From Chloroflexi bacterium CFX4 (GTDB lineage Bacteria; Chloroflexota; Anaerolineae; Aggregatilineales; UBA2796): a DNA stretch of 64,000 nt. Location: positions 1 through 64,000 of the forward strand of contig QWHC01000019.1 of assembly GCA_021404685.1 (NCBI GenBank), read 5' to 3'. Below are positions 52,681-61,683 of this stretch, one piece after another. The notes beneath the pieces are model-generated. The model worked only from the letters and a program-made list of their open reading frames with translations. It did not search any database and had not been told where the DNA came from. Every line of letters starts with the position of its first letter. The stretch's first letter is position 1. A program made the translations under genes and the position numbers.

Positions 52681-53147
52681 ATGATGAGTGACTCGGCAAA
52701 GCGCTGTAAAAAAGCCTGCTGTGACGCGGAAAGCATGTAAAAGTAACACTGCCGACGGCGTGCCTGCACACTGCGAATCGCCTCTTGCAGCGATTGCCCA
52801 TGCCGCATGAAATAAACGTGCAGCAGTGTGCCAGTGCGCCCGATTCCGGCATGGCAGTGCAGGTAAATGGGCTTGCCTGCTGCCTGCATGGCATCAATGT
52901 GATTGATGATGGTGTGCGCTTGCTCATGGCTTGGCGCCTCAAAATCTTCAATGGGCGCGTGGTAGGTATCCAGTTCAAAGCTACGCAGCAGTTCGGCTGA
53001 GAGGGTGCGCCATTCACTCAAGGGACGCTCAGTAAGCGTCACTATGGCGCGGATGCCTTCCGCACGCAATACCTTAATCTCATCCACGCTAGAGGGAATC
53101 TGCCCTGCTGCCAGCACATCGGGAACAATCCAATCTATCTTGAACAT
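52677..53147 (-). CDS. Dual-specificity/tyrosine protein phosphatase
   Basis: 156 residues. The P-loop HCHAGIGRTG (CX5R) and a preceding general-acid Asp in YHAPIEDFEAPS mark a Cys-based phosphatase of the DSP family. WIVPDVLAAGQIPSSVDEI is the usual entry strand. ATG at 53147 overlaps the TGA of the FkbM gene (TGATG), so the two are translationally coupled. Substrate may be phospho-Ser/Thr/Tyr or a sugar/lipid phosphate. Confidence 0.92.
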   Translation of the reverse strand: MFKIDWIVPDVLAAGQIPSSVDEIKVLRAEGIRAIVTLTERPLSEWRTLSAELLRSFELDTYHAPIEDFEAPSHEQAHTIINHIDAMQAAGKPIYLHCHAGIGRTGTLLHVYFMRHGQSLQEAIRSVQARRRQCYFYMLSASQQAFLQRFAESLII

Positions 53148-53914
53148 CACTGTCCTTTCAACCGCGCATAGACATCGCCCGAACGGCGTATACTTGCCCG
53201 TTCCTCTAAAATGTGCTGCACGCTGGCGGCGTCCGTCCATTCTGGCAACAGAAAGACGAACGACTCTTTGTGGACAGCGTTGAATTCATAGTCCCCAAGC
53301 GTCAACACATACGCCATACATGCAGCGGTTTTCTCTGGCAGTTCAGGGCTGTATTCAAAAGAGAGCGCCTGCACAGGCTGCGAAAGCCCTTGCAGCACCG
53401 ATAGTTCATAGCCTTCCACATCAATCTTGATGAAGGCTGGCACGCCGTGTTCTGCGATCAGCGCATCGAGTGTGGTGACTGGCACTGTTTGCGTGGCATA
53501 CCAACGGTGCTTTTCCCAACCTGGACGATCTTTCAAGCGTTCGATCCACTCAGGTGAAAAGGAAGATGTTTCGTTGATATTGCTGATGTGCAGTTCTAAT
53601 TCACCTTGTTGGGCAGCCACACCACCTAAATAAAACGCGGCACGCGGCTGCTTGCCAAAGCGTGCCTTGATCTGCGCCATGCAGTCTGCCTGTGGTTCAA
53701 CGGAAAGCGTGCGTGCGCCTAAACTTAAGAGAATCGCGGTGTAGTTCCCAACGTTCGCACCAATATCAAAGACCAGATCGTTTGGCGCAATGAATTGGCG
53801 GTAAAAGGCGCGCATCTTGGCTACCTTCTGCCGCCGCCGATGTCCATCCATAATCTGGCGTGCCACGCCATACAAGCCCAACATTTTTAGCGCATTTCTA
53901 ACGCGGTGGCGCAT
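53147..53914 (-). CDS. FkbM family methyltransferase
   Basis: 255 residues, SAM-dependent. Motif I reads VFDIGANVGNYTAIL, then LSVEPQADC, and the FkbM block PAFIKIDVEGYELSVLQGL. The family methylates sugars and other small molecules, often in polysaccharide or antibiotic pathways. ATG at 53914 (MRHRVRN) has AGAAGGG 9 bases upstream; the frame continues to a TTG at 53944. Coupled to the phosphatase gene. Confidence 0.9.
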   Translation of the reverse strand: MRHRVRNALKMLGLYGVARQIMDGHRRRQKVAKMRAFYRQFIAPNDLVFDIGANVGNYTAILLSLGARTLSVEPQADCMAQIKARFGKQPRAAFYLGGVAAQQGELELHISNINETSSFSPEWIERLKDRPGWEKHRWYATQTVPVTTLDALIAEHGVPAFIKIDVEGYELSVLQGLSQPVQALSFEYSPELPEKTAACMAYVLTLGDYEFNAVHKESFVFLLPEWTDAASVQHILEERASIRRSGDVYARLKGQ

Positions 53915-53984
53915 TCCAAAAGCCCTTCTTGCGTATAGGATCAAGTGTATCCGTACCTTGCCATAATCCTAGCGAGTTGCGCCG

Positions 53985-54617
53985 ATGTTCACAAGTCCGC
54001 CACATACCGAAAGCATCCGCGCCCTGATCGTGGCGCGCAATCCGTTCGCCCGCGTTGGGCTTAGCACACTCTTGGCGCAGCAGCTTGGCGTGCAAGTGGT
54101 GGGCGAAAGCGCGCCCGACTCCGACCTAAGCACTCAGATTGAGCGCGCTCAGCCCAACGCCCTGCTCTGGGACTTGGATTGGGAAGCAGACTCAGCGGCG
54201 CTGGCGGCACTTGGCGCAGAATCGCCACCGGTGTTAGCGCTGCTCAGCGATGCGGCGTTCGTCTCGGAGGCGTGGGCAGGCGGCGCACTTGGCTTGCTGC
54301 CGCGCAGCGCAGAACCTGCCCGAATCGCGGCGGCGTTGGCGGCAGTTGTGCAACACCTCACCGTGCTTGATCCGAGTTTGGCGGCTACTTTGCTGCCTGC
54401 CCGTGCGCCGCTGCCCGAAGAGGCGCTCACCAGCCGTGAGCGCGAAGTGCTAAGCTTGCTGAGCGAAGGGCTTGCCAACAAAAATATCGGGTTGCGGCTT
54501 GGCATCAGTGAAAATACGGTTAAGTTTCACGTGAACGCCATCATGGGCAAACTTGGCGCGCAAAGCCGCACAGAGGCAGTCGTACGTGCAGCACGGCTGG
54601 GACTGATCGCCCTTTGA
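53985..54617 (+). CDS. LuxR-type regulator with degenerate receiver
   Basis: 210 residues. The C-terminal HTH is standard: LTSREREVLSLLSEGLANKNIGLRLGISENTVKFHVNAIMGKLGAQSR spread over four helices. The N-terminal receiver-like domain keeps the Asp (LLWDLDWE) but has ALIVARN where the acidic pair should be, and GLLPRSAE where the Lys should be. It is therefore probably a phosphorylation-independent pseudo-receiver. It is divergent from the FkbM gene and no kinase gene adjoins it. Confidence 0.9.
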   Translation: MFTSPPHTESIRALIVARNPFARVGLSTLLAQQLGVQVVGESAPDSDLSTQIERAQPNALLWDLDWEADSAALAALGAESPPVLALLSDAAFVSEAWAGGALGLLPRSAEPARIAAALAAVVQHLTVLDPSLAATLLPARAPLPEEALTSREREVLSLLSEGLANKNIGLRLGISENTVKFHVNAIMGKLGAQSRTEAVVRAARLGLIAL

Positions 54618-54692
54618 ACAAAAGTTGGCAGTTCGTCACAAAACGCTATACCCTACCCTGCACCGAACGCTTTTTACCTGAAGGTGCTGTTT

Positions 54693-55325
54693 ATGAAAAC
54701 CCCTGAATTTACTACACAAGATGAGGCAACCGTTATAGACTGGTCGTACCCTGAGCCTGAAAATGCTTTTGACCGCTTCATCGGACCCGGTGCCAGCCGT
54801 GCCGAGATTCTTTTGCAGCTTGTGCCGACGTTCATCATAACGGCAGTGTGGTTGATCATCGCAGTTATGGATAACTGGAGTTGGTCGCTGCTGCAAATGG
54901 CGGTAGCGGGCGTGCTGATGTTGGATATGCTGGGTGGCGTAATCACGAACGCCACCAGTGCCGCCAAGCGTTGGTATCACCGTTCAGGGCAAGGCTTCGG
55001 GCAGCATATGCGCTTTGTGGCGCTGCACCTCGTTCAGCCTACGCTGATTGTGCTATTTTTTGATGTGGGCAATTGGGCGTTTGTGGTGGGCAGTTTCGGC
55101 TACCTCGTCCTTGCCGCACTGCTGATCTTGGGTGCGCCGCTTTATTTGCAGCGCCCATTGGCTGCTTTGTTGTTGGCGCTTAGCTTCTTTTGGGCGCTCT
55201 ATGTGCTGCCAGTGCCAGTCCATTTTGAGTGGTTCTTGCCTGTTTACTATACCAAGCTGTTGGTCTGCCACATGCTGCGCGAAGAACCCTACCGCCCAAC
55301 AGCAACTGAAAAACCTGCACATTGA
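54693..55325 (+). CDS. Hypothetical polytopic membrane protein
   Basis: About 210 residues, five to six helices. A soluble acidic N-terminus (TQDEATVIDWSYPEPENAF) is followed by LLQLVPTFIITAVWLIIAV, a conserved-looking SAAKRWYHRSGQGFGQHMRF loop, and later FLPVYYTKLLVCHMLREE. AAGGTG lies 6 bases before the ATG at 54693. Family not recognised. The HRSGQG loop suggests a catalytic or binding site between helices. Confidence 0.8.
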   Translation: MKTPEFTTQDEATVIDWSYPEPENAFDRFIGPGASRAEILLQLVPTFIITAVWLIIAVMDNWSWSLLQMAVAGVLMLDMLGGVITNATSAAKRWYHRSGQGFGQHMRFVALHLVQPTLIVLFFDVGNWAFVVGSFGYLVLAALLILGAPLYLQRPLAALLLALSFFWALYVLPVPVHFEWFLPVYYTKLLVCHMLREEPYRPTATEKPAH

Positions 55326-55374
55326 AGCCTGGCGATTGTGACCAAAAGTACAAATTCTGCTGCACGTTTGCCAC

Positions 55375-55404
55375 TTGCCAGACTTTTGAATTTGGGCGTA
55401 TAAT
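55375..55404 (+). promoter_or_regulatory. Promoter of the GntR-kor operon
   Basis: -35 TTGCCA (55375-55380), 18-base spacer, -10 TATAAT (55399-55404), 48 bases before the ATG at 55452. Two TTAATTA boxes lie just downstream. Confidence 0.75.
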
Positions 55405-55424
55405 TTAATTACCCTCATTAATTA
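55405..55424. promoter_or_regulatory. Candidate operator for the GntR regulator
   Basis: TTAATTA occurs twice (55405-55411 and 55418-55424), 13 bases apart, directly after the -10 box and before the regulator gene. The TAATTA core is self-complementary. AT-rich palindromes at this place are usual for autoregulating GntR proteins; binding is inferred only. Confidence 0.45.
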
Positions 55425-55451
55425 GATTGATCAGATGATTGGCGCATAGTT

Positions 55452-56165
55452 ATGACTCACCGACTCGACTCGGCGCTGCTAAACTATATCGTAGAACAAA
55501 ATCTTGAAAATGGCGCGCAGTTGCCTTCATTGAATGAATTAAGTGGTCAGCTTAACATTAATGTGGGCAAACTGCGTGAGCAGCTTGAGGTTGCCCGCGC
55601 CCTTGGGCTGGTGGATGTGCGTCCGCGCACGGGCATTCGCCTGCGCGAATACGATTTTTTGCCCGCCCTGCGCCTCAGTTTGCTCTTTGCGCTGGCGATG
55701 GATAAGCGCTATTTCGTCGCTTTCTCCGAACTCCGCAACCATCTTGAGGTTGCCTTTTGGCATGAATCGGTGGTACGCCTGACGGAAGCCGATAAAGCCG
55801 CTTTAGGTGATTTGTGCGAACGCGCATGGCAAAAGCTCAACAATCAGCCCTTCATCCAAATTCCGCACCAAGAACACCGCAAGTTCCACATGGGCATTTT
55901 TGCCCACCTCGATAACCCATTTGTCAAAGGGTTGTTGGAGGCATATTGGGAAGCCTATGAGGCTGTCGAGTTAAATACTTACGCTGATTTAGCCTATTGG
56001 CAGGAGGCATGGAAATACCACGAAAAGATTTTGAAGCATATCTTAGAAAATGACCCCGATGCAGCACTGCAAGCCTTTATTGAGCATACACAGTTGCTGC
56101 GCCACCGCAACGGCGCAACGGCACCCGCCGACGCCGTTTTTATCAAGCCCCCTCAAGCTGAGTGA
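55452..56165 (+). CDS. GntR/FadR family transcriptional regulator
   Basis: 237 residues. Winged HTH (LPSLNELSGQLNINVGKLREQLEVARALGLVDVRPRTGIRL in three helices and a wing) followed by an FCD ligand domain, all-helical, with metal-type Asp/His candidates in HRKFHMGIF and KYHEKILKHI. Ligand unknown. It precedes korA by 30 bases on the same strand and probably controls korAB; 2-oxoacids or related acids are the expected effectors. Confidence 0.88.
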   Translation: MTHRLDSALLNYIVEQNLENGAQLPSLNELSGQLNINVGKLREQLEVARALGLVDVRPRTGIRLREYDFLPALRLSLLFALAMDKRYFVAFSELRNHLEVAFWHESVVRLTEADKAALGDLCERAWQKLNNQPFIQIPHQEHRKFHMGIFAHLDNPFVKGLLEAYWEAYEAVELNTYADLAYWQEAWKYHEKILKHILENDPDAALQAFIEHTQLLRHRNGATAPADAVFIKPPQAE

Positions 56166-56195
56166 CGTTTTAGAGTCAAGGAGTATCCGCTATCT

Positions 56196-58013
56196 ATGTG
56201 TGCAGTTGAATTAACCACCGATAAGCGCACTGAAGCAGGTGTGCTGGTGAACGACTTTGTGATCATTGCCGCCACTGTGAACGGTTCGGGCAGCCAAACC
56301 GCCAACAATACGTTGGTGCGCGCCCTGTTCAAGATGGGCATCCCGGTGAATGGCAAGAACTTGTTCCCCTCCAACATTTATGGCTTGCCCACATGGTATA
56401 CCATCCGCCTAAGCAAAGATGGCTACGTTGCCCGCCGTCCGGATTACCATGTGTTAGCAGCTATGAACGCCAAAACGCAGGCGGAAGACATCGAAAAGCT
56501 GGCAAGCGGCGGCGTGTGCATCTACCCTGAAGAATGGAAGCTGAAGCAGACGCGCACCGATATTACCTACATCTCCGTCCCCGTCCGCGACATGGTGAAG
56601 GAAAGCGGCGCCTCGCCCGCCCTGAAAGACTATGTGGCGAACATGGTCTACGTCGGCGCGATGGCTGAACTGCTCGGTATTGATCTTGCCGAGATTAAGA
56701 ACGCCCTCACCTACTTCCTGAAGGGCAAGGCGAAGGCAGTTGATCTCAACTACTTCCTTGTGGAGAAGGCAGCCGCCCACGTGCGCGAACACTTTGCCGA
56801 TGCACCGCGCAACTTCCGCGCCGAACGCATGACTGCCACACAGGGCAAAGTGATGATTGAGGGCAACGCGGCAGCCGCGCTCGGTGCCATCTTTGGCGGC
56901 GTTAGCGTGGCTGCTTGGTATCCAATCACGCCTTCCACCAGTATGATTGATGCCCTGATGGACTATGCCAAAGAACTGCGCGTAGAACCAGACGGCAAGA
57001 CCACACTCGCCATTGTGCAGGCAGAAGATGAATTGGCTGCCGCCGGTATGATCATCGGTGCGGGCTGGATGGGCGCACGCTCACTGACTGCTACAGCCGG
57101 CCCTGGTATCTCGTTGATGTCTGAGTTTAGCGGTTTGGCATACTTTGCCGAAGTGCCGTGCGTGATCTGGGACATTCAGCGCATGGGTCCCAGCACCGGC
57201 TTGCCCACGCGCACCTCTCAGGGCGACGTGCTGAAGACCTACTACCTCAGCCACGGCGATACGCGCCATGTGGTGCTGCTGCCCGCCGATATGCGCGAAT
57301 GCTTTGAGTTTGGTTGGCGCGCCCATGATCTTGCTGATCATCTGCAAACGCCGATCTTCGTGCTGAGCGATCTTGATCTGGGCATGAACTTGTGGATGAC
57401 CGATCCGTTTGAGTATCCCGACCAGCCGCTGGATCGCGGTAAGGTCGTCAGCTTTGAAGACCTTGAGAAGTTCGGCACATGGGGACGCTATAAGGATGTG
57501 GATGGCGATGGCATCACCTATCGTTCGCTGCCCGGACAAGGACCTGCCTACTTTGCGCGTGGCACAGGTCACACCGAGTATGCCACTTATAGCGAGCGCC
57601 CGGACGACTGGACGAAAAACCTTGATCGGCTTGCCCGCAAGCACGATACGGCACGCCACCTGGTGCCGCAACCGATTAGCCAGATTGCGGATGAGGCAAC
57701 TTGCGCCATCATCGCCTACGGTTCATCGGACGCCGCCATCATTGAGGCACGCGACATGCTGAAGGCGGCTGGCATCACCACCAGCTATCACCGCCTGCGC
57801 GCCCTGCCCTTAGGCGAGGCAACCCACGAATTCATGGGTTTGTACGAGCGCATCTACGTTGTGGAGAATAACTACCTTGGGCAGATGGCGCAGTTGCTCA
57901 AAATGGAATATCCCGCCTTTGCCGACCGCATTATTTCGGTAAGCCACTGCGATGGCTTGCCGCTTACCGCCCGCTGGATTACCGATTCGATCCTAGAGAA
58001 GGAACAGAAGTAG
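56196..58013 (+). CDS. korA: 2-oxoacid:ferredoxin oxidoreductase subunit alpha (gamma-alpha fusion)
   Basis: 605 residues. The N-terminal 190 residues are the gamma domain (VNGSGSQTANNTLVRALFKMG), the rest the alpha domain with YPITPSTSMIDAL and AGPGISLMSEF, then a C-terminal piece (AIIAYGSSDAAIIEARDML). Oxidises a 2-oxoacid with CoA and ferredoxin, or runs in reverse to fix CO2. The gamma-alpha fusion with a separate beta subunit fits the KorAB/OorAB 2-oxoglutarate class, but pyruvate cannot be ruled out. SD is poor; korB begins 2 bases after the stop. Confidence 0.94.
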   Translation: MCAVELTTDKRTEAGVLVNDFVIIAATVNGSGSQTANNTLVRALFKMGIPVNGKNLFPSNIYGLPTWYTIRLSKDGYVARRPDYHVLAAMNAKTQAEDIEKLASGGVCIYPEEWKLKQTRTDITYISVPVRDMVKESGASPALKDYVANMVYVGAMAELLGIDLAEIKNALTYFLKGKAKAVDLNYFLVEKAAAHVREHFADAPRNFRAERMTATQGKVMIEGNAAAALGAIFGGVSVAAWYPITPSTSMIDALMDYAKELRVEPDGKTTLAIVQAEDELAAAGMIIGAGWMGARSLTATAGPGISLMSEFSGLAYFAEVPCVIWDIQRMGPSTGLPTRTSQGDVLKTYYLSHGDTRHVVLLPADMRECFEFGWRAHDLADHLQTPIFVLSDLDLGMNLWMTDPFEYPDQPLDRGKVVSFEDLEKFGTWGRYKDVDGDGITYRSLPGQGPAYFARGTGHTEYATYSERPDDWTKNLDRLARKHDTARHLVPQPISQIADEATCAIIAYGSSDAAIIEARDMLKAAGITTSYHRLRALPLGEATHEFMGLYERIYVVENNYLGQMAQLLKMEYPAFADRIISVSHCDGLPLTARWITDSILEKEQK

Positions 58014-58015
58014 CC

Positions 58016-59065
58016 ATGACTGCCCGTACTGTCAAGACAAACGCTCTCGGTCTGGAAAAGACCGCTTATAAAGGCTCTGAGTCCACGCTGTGCAACGGCT
58101 GCGGTCACGACTCGATCTCAGCCAAGATCATTGATGCCTGCTGGGAACTCGGCTTGGATCAGCGCTACATCTTCAAGCTAAGCGGCATCGGCTGCTCTAG
58201 CAAGACGCCTGCTTACTTTCTAGGACTGTCACATTCGTTCAACACGGTGCATGGGCGGATGCCCTCTGTGGCAACCGGTGCCACGCTGGCAAACCACTCG
58301 CTGATCTGTGTTGGCGTCAGCGGTGATGGCGACACTGGCAGCATCGGCTTTGGTCAGTTCAAGCACATGCTGCGCCGTAATGTGCCAGCCGTCTACATCG
58401 TGGAGAACAACGGCGTCTACGGCTTGACCAAAGGGCAGTTCAGCGCGACCGCCGATGAGAATCAGCGCCAGAAGTACTACGGTGTGAACTACTTCCCGCC
58501 GCTTGACTTGTGCCTTGAGGCAATCATTGCCGATTGCACCTTTGTAGCGCGTTCGTTCAGCGGCGATCCGCAGCAGTGCCGCGAACTGCTGAAGGCAGCG
58601 CTCTCGCACAAGGGCATGGCATTGGTGGATATTATCAGCCCGTGCGTCACCTTTAACGACACGCCCGAATCAACCAAGAGCTATGCCTATGGCAAGGCGA
58701 ACAACATCGAATTGCAGCAAATCGAGCATATTCCGCCCGGCTTGGTCATTCAGCGCCAAGAGATCACCATTCCCGACTATGCCGAAGGTGAGACAATCGC
58801 TGTGACCATGCACGATGGTTCGCAAATCCTGCTTAAGAAGACGGACAACACGCACGACCCACGGGATAAGCAGGCTGCCATCCGCCTTTTGGAGCAATCG
58901 AAGGCAGAGCAGAAGTTCATCACGGGCTTGATCTACATTGCTGAGCCGCGCCCAACGCTTGGCGAGTTGGAGCGCATCGCGGATACGCCGCTCGCCGAAC
59001 TGCCTGATGAGCGCTTGCGCCCAAGCCGTGAGGCACTGGCAAAAGTAATGGCGGATTTGGGTTAG
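58016..59065 (+). CDS. korB: 2-oxoacid:ferredoxin oxidoreductase subunit beta
   Basis: 349 residues, thiamine-diphosphate-binding subunit. CNGCGHD gives the CxxC, with further Cys in GIGCSSKTP and SPCVTFN: four ligands for one [4Fe-4S] cluster as in KOR/POR beta. ThDP-binding GVSGDGDTGSIGFGQFKH (GDG...N with VENNGVYGLTKGQFSAT). The C-terminus is about 50 residues longer than in many KorB. It pairs with korA, 2 bases apart. Confidence 0.95.
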   Translation: MTARTVKTNALGLEKTAYKGSESTLCNGCGHDSISAKIIDACWELGLDQRYIFKLSGIGCSSKTPAYFLGLSHSFNTVHGRMPSVATGATLANHSLICVGVSGDGDTGSIGFGQFKHMLRRNVPAVYIVENNGVYGLTKGQFSATADENQRQKYYGVNYFPPLDLCLEAIIADCTFVARSFSGDPQQCRELLKAALSHKGMALVDIISPCVTFNDTPESTKSYAYGKANNIELQQIEHIPPGLVIQRQEITIPDYAEGETIAVTMHDGSQILLKKTDNTHDPRDKQAAIRLLEQSKAEQKFITGLIYIAEPRPTLGELERIADTPLAELPDERLRPSREALAKVMADLG

Positions 59066-59134
59066 TGTTTTCGCCGCAGCGGTCGGGTTGACGGCGAGTC
59101 GATCCGACTGCTGCGCGCTGCCAAAGGATGATCC

Positions 59135-60184
59135 ATGCTCGATCCGATTGCGCTGCTGCGCGGACTTGTCGAAATCTACAGCCCTTCGCACCAAGAGCGG
59201 CGCGCCAGCGAATACCTTGCGGCGCAAATGCAGGCTGCGGGCTTTGATAACGCCTTTGTGGACGCTGCCGACAATGCGGTGGGCGTGCTGGGTGATGGTC
59301 CGCGGGAGTGCATCTTGCTGGGTCACATTGATACGGTGGCGGGCTATATTCCTGTGCAGATCGAAGATGGTAAGCTGTACGGGCGCGGTTCGGTGGATGC
59401 CAAGGGTCCGTTGGCAACCTTTGCCAGTGCTGCCGCGCTGGCAGGCAGGCAAACAGGCTGGCGTATCATCGTGATTGGTGCGACGGAAGAAGAAGCGGTC
59501 ACCTCTAAGGGCGCACGCCACGCACTGACCGTCTACAATCCGTCGTTGGTGGTCATCGGTGAGCCAAGCCGTTGGGATCGCATCACGCTTGGCTACAAGG
59601 GGCGTATGCTGCTCGACTATCAATATGTGCAGCCGATCAGCCACACGGCACGCCCTGAACCGAACGCGCTGGAGAACGCCGTTGCTTTTTGGAATGCCAT
59701 CCGTGCCGATGTGGCGCACTTCAATGAAGGGCGCGACAAGGCGTTCGATCAGCTCTTTACGACGCTGCGGCACATTCATAGCGAAGATGACGGCTTCCAC
59801 GAGACATCCTACATGACGCTCAGCTTTCGCCTTCCGCCTGATCTGACGCCTGATCAGCTTAAAGAGCGTGTGGGCGTGTATGCCAATGGCGCGCAGCTTA
59901 GCTATCGCGGTGAGGAACTGACCTACCGTGCCGAGAAGAATACGCCATTGGTGCGCGCTTTTAACAATGCCATCCGTGATGAAGGCGGCAAGCCCGGCTT
60001 TGTCTATAAAACCGGCACATCAGATATGAACATTGTGGGTCCAATTTGGCAGTGTCCGATTGTAGCATACGGACCGGGCGACTCGGCGCTTGACCACACA
60101 CCAAACGAGCATATCGAACTCGCGGAATATGAGCGCGCTGTGCGCGTCCTTGTGCGCGTGCTGCGAAGCCTGGGCGAGGCGTAA
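59135..60184 (+). CDS. lysK: [LysW]-lysine/ornithine hydrolase LysK
   Basis: 349 residues of the M20 metallopeptidase fold. The metal ligands are in GHIDTVAGYIPV (His/Asp), GRGSVDAKGPLATF and GATEEEAVTSKGARHAL, with GEPSRWDRITLGYKG, KTGTSDMNIVGPIW and HTPNEHIELAEY, the LysK set. The enzyme frees lysine (or ornithine) from the LysW carrier protein in the alpha-aminoadipate route. No other lys genes are near. It follows korB by 69 bases on the same strand. Confidence 0.93.
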   Translation: MLDPIALLRGLVEIYSPSHQERRASEYLAAQMQAAGFDNAFVDAADNAVGVLGDGPRECILLGHIDTVAGYIPVQIEDGKLYGRGSVDAKGPLATFASAAALAGRQTGWRIIVIGATEEEAVTSKGARHALTVYNPSLVVIGEPSRWDRITLGYKGRMLLDYQYVQPISHTARPEPNALENAVAFWNAIRADVAHFNEGRDKAFDQLFTTLRHIHSEDDGFHETSYMTLSFRLPPDLTPDQLKERVGVYANGAQLSYRGEELTYRAEKNTPLVRAFNNAIRDEGGKPGFVYKTGTSDMNIVGPIWQCPIVAYGPGDSALDHTPNEHIELAEYERAVRVLVRVLRSLGEA

Positions 60185-60186
60185 CG

Positions 60187-61455
60187 CTATTCACCGTAGC
60201 GCACGCGCAGTAGCGCCATTTTTTCGCGCAGGGCAGCTTGTATGGGCAACAGGACGTGAAAGACGCTGCCGCGAAAGGCTGCTTCATCGTGACCCGCGCT
60301 CTCCACCCAAATCTCACCGCCATGCGCCAACACAGCACCACGTGCGATTGCCAGCCCTAAGCCGGGCCCGCCGGCTTTGAAGGCAGTCTTGCCGCTGGAG
60401 TGCAGTTGCACATCGCCCAGTCGGTAAAATTTCTCGAAGATCAGGCTGTGATATTCAGGATCAATGCCAATGCCGCTGTCGGCAATCTGCACGTGCGCGA
60501 CGCGCTCCATCACAGGATGATCTTCGTAGCTGAGCGCCACGCGAATGGTGCCGCCATCAGGCGTATATTTGATGGCGTTCATCAGCATGTGGTAGAAGGC
60601 TTTGCTCAGCAAGCCAGGATCCGCCTCGATGTAGTTGCTGCCATCACCTTCATTTTGCTGCAAATCCATTTGCAGGTTTAGGCGGCGCTGCTGGATTGCC
60701 TGCTTAAACTGCATCTCGACGCCACGCAGCACCAACGGCAGCGAGACCGGCACTGCCGCCGCCGAAATTTGCTCAAGGTCTATGCGTTGCACATCCAGCA
60801 TGTTATTGACGATCTCATGCAGGCGTTGGCTGCCGTTGGAAATGCCTTCGATCATCTCGCGCAGCACAGGATTATCGCGCACAATCGGATCGGTCAGGAT
60901 CATGCTGGCATAGCCGCGCATAATGGTCAGCGGCGTGCGAAGTTCGTGCGCCGTAACCTCGATGAAATCGAGCTTGGCGCGGTCTAGCTTCTCCAGAGTC
61001 TCGAATGCCTTCCGCAGTTCTTCCAGCGTCATGCGGTCGTTCTGGCGCAGGCGCTCAAAGGTTTGGCGCACCATCTGCATGGCAAGGTCGGCGTTTTTCT
61101 CTAGGATGGTGCGGAAAACGTCCTGATCGATCTCTAGAACGGTGGTTTCAGTGGTGGTGGTGACTGTTGCGGAGCGCGGCGCGTCCGAGATAATTGCCAT
61201 CTCACCGAAATAATCACCGCTGGCGGCACGGCGCAGCACCAAGTGATCTTCTTCAAGCGTATCAAAGCGCTTGGTGATGATCACCTCACCTTCACAGATG
61301 AGGTAAAGCACTTTTTCGTAAGCGCCTTCATGGCACAAGACCGTGTTCGGCGGGTAGGTTGCTTGGCGGGCAAGCTGGGCAAGCTGGGTGAGTTGCTCAG
61401 CGCTTTGAATGCCCGGAAAAGTCTGCCTCAGTAGCTCCAGCGGTTGAATAGCCAT
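60187..61455 (-). CDS. Soluble histidine kinase with cyclic-nucleotide-binding domain
   Basis: 422 residues, no membrane helix. N-terminal cNMP-binding domain (about 15-125) with GDYFGEMAIISDAPRSATV (phosphate loop Arg94), then a helical linker, HisKA with His170 in EVTAHELRTPLTIMRGY, and HATPase with MNAIKYTPDGG, ADSGIGIDPEYHSLIFEKFYR and GPGLGLAIARG. A kinase set by cyclic nucleotide; no cognate regulator adjoins it. It converges with lysK, 2 bases apart. Confidence 0.93.
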   Translation of the reverse strand: MAIQPLELLRQTFPGIQSAEQLTQLAQLARQATYPPNTVLCHEGAYEKVLYLICEGEVIITKRFDTLEEDHLVLRRAASGDYFGEMAIISDAPRSATVTTTTETTVLEIDQDVFRTILEKNADLAMQMVRQTFERLRQNDRMTLEELRKAFETLEKLDRAKLDFIEVTAHELRTPLTIMRGYASMILTDPIVRDNPVLREMIEGISNGSQRLHEIVNNMLDVQRIDLEQISAAAVPVSLPLVLRGVEMQFKQAIQQRRLNLQMDLQQNEGDGSNYIEADPGLLSKAFYHMLMNAIKYTPDGGTIRVALSYEDHPVMERVAHVQIADSGIGIDPEYHSLIFEKFYRLGDVQLHSSGKTAFKAGGPGLGLAIARGAVLAHGGEIWVESAGHDEAAFRGSVFHVLLPIQAALREKMALLRVRYGE

Positions 61456-61683
61456 ACCCTACACCTTACAAGTGCTGTTGAAGCGGATAATTAGAACCAG
61501 ACCGTATAAGGGTAAGTTTGAGCGAGAAGCCCTCTCGAAACTACCACTTATGGCGTGCGCTCAGCCTGCTACAGGCAAAAGAAATTTGCCTTACATAGGC
61601 TTTAAAGCAGCGTCTACTCAATTTTAATCCGATTTCACAAAGGTGTGCCGATAGATTTCCTTAGAATCAGTTAGAGTTATGTT

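Noticed and set aside
58670-59800. 376-residue open frame on the minus strand
   Set aside because: Antisense to korB and lysK, both of which show conserved catalytic motifs; no motif in the antisense product.
61500-61680. CGAGA/TCTCG hairpin in the gap before the lipoprotein gene
   Set aside because: Five-base stem only, no T-run, no gene that needs it.
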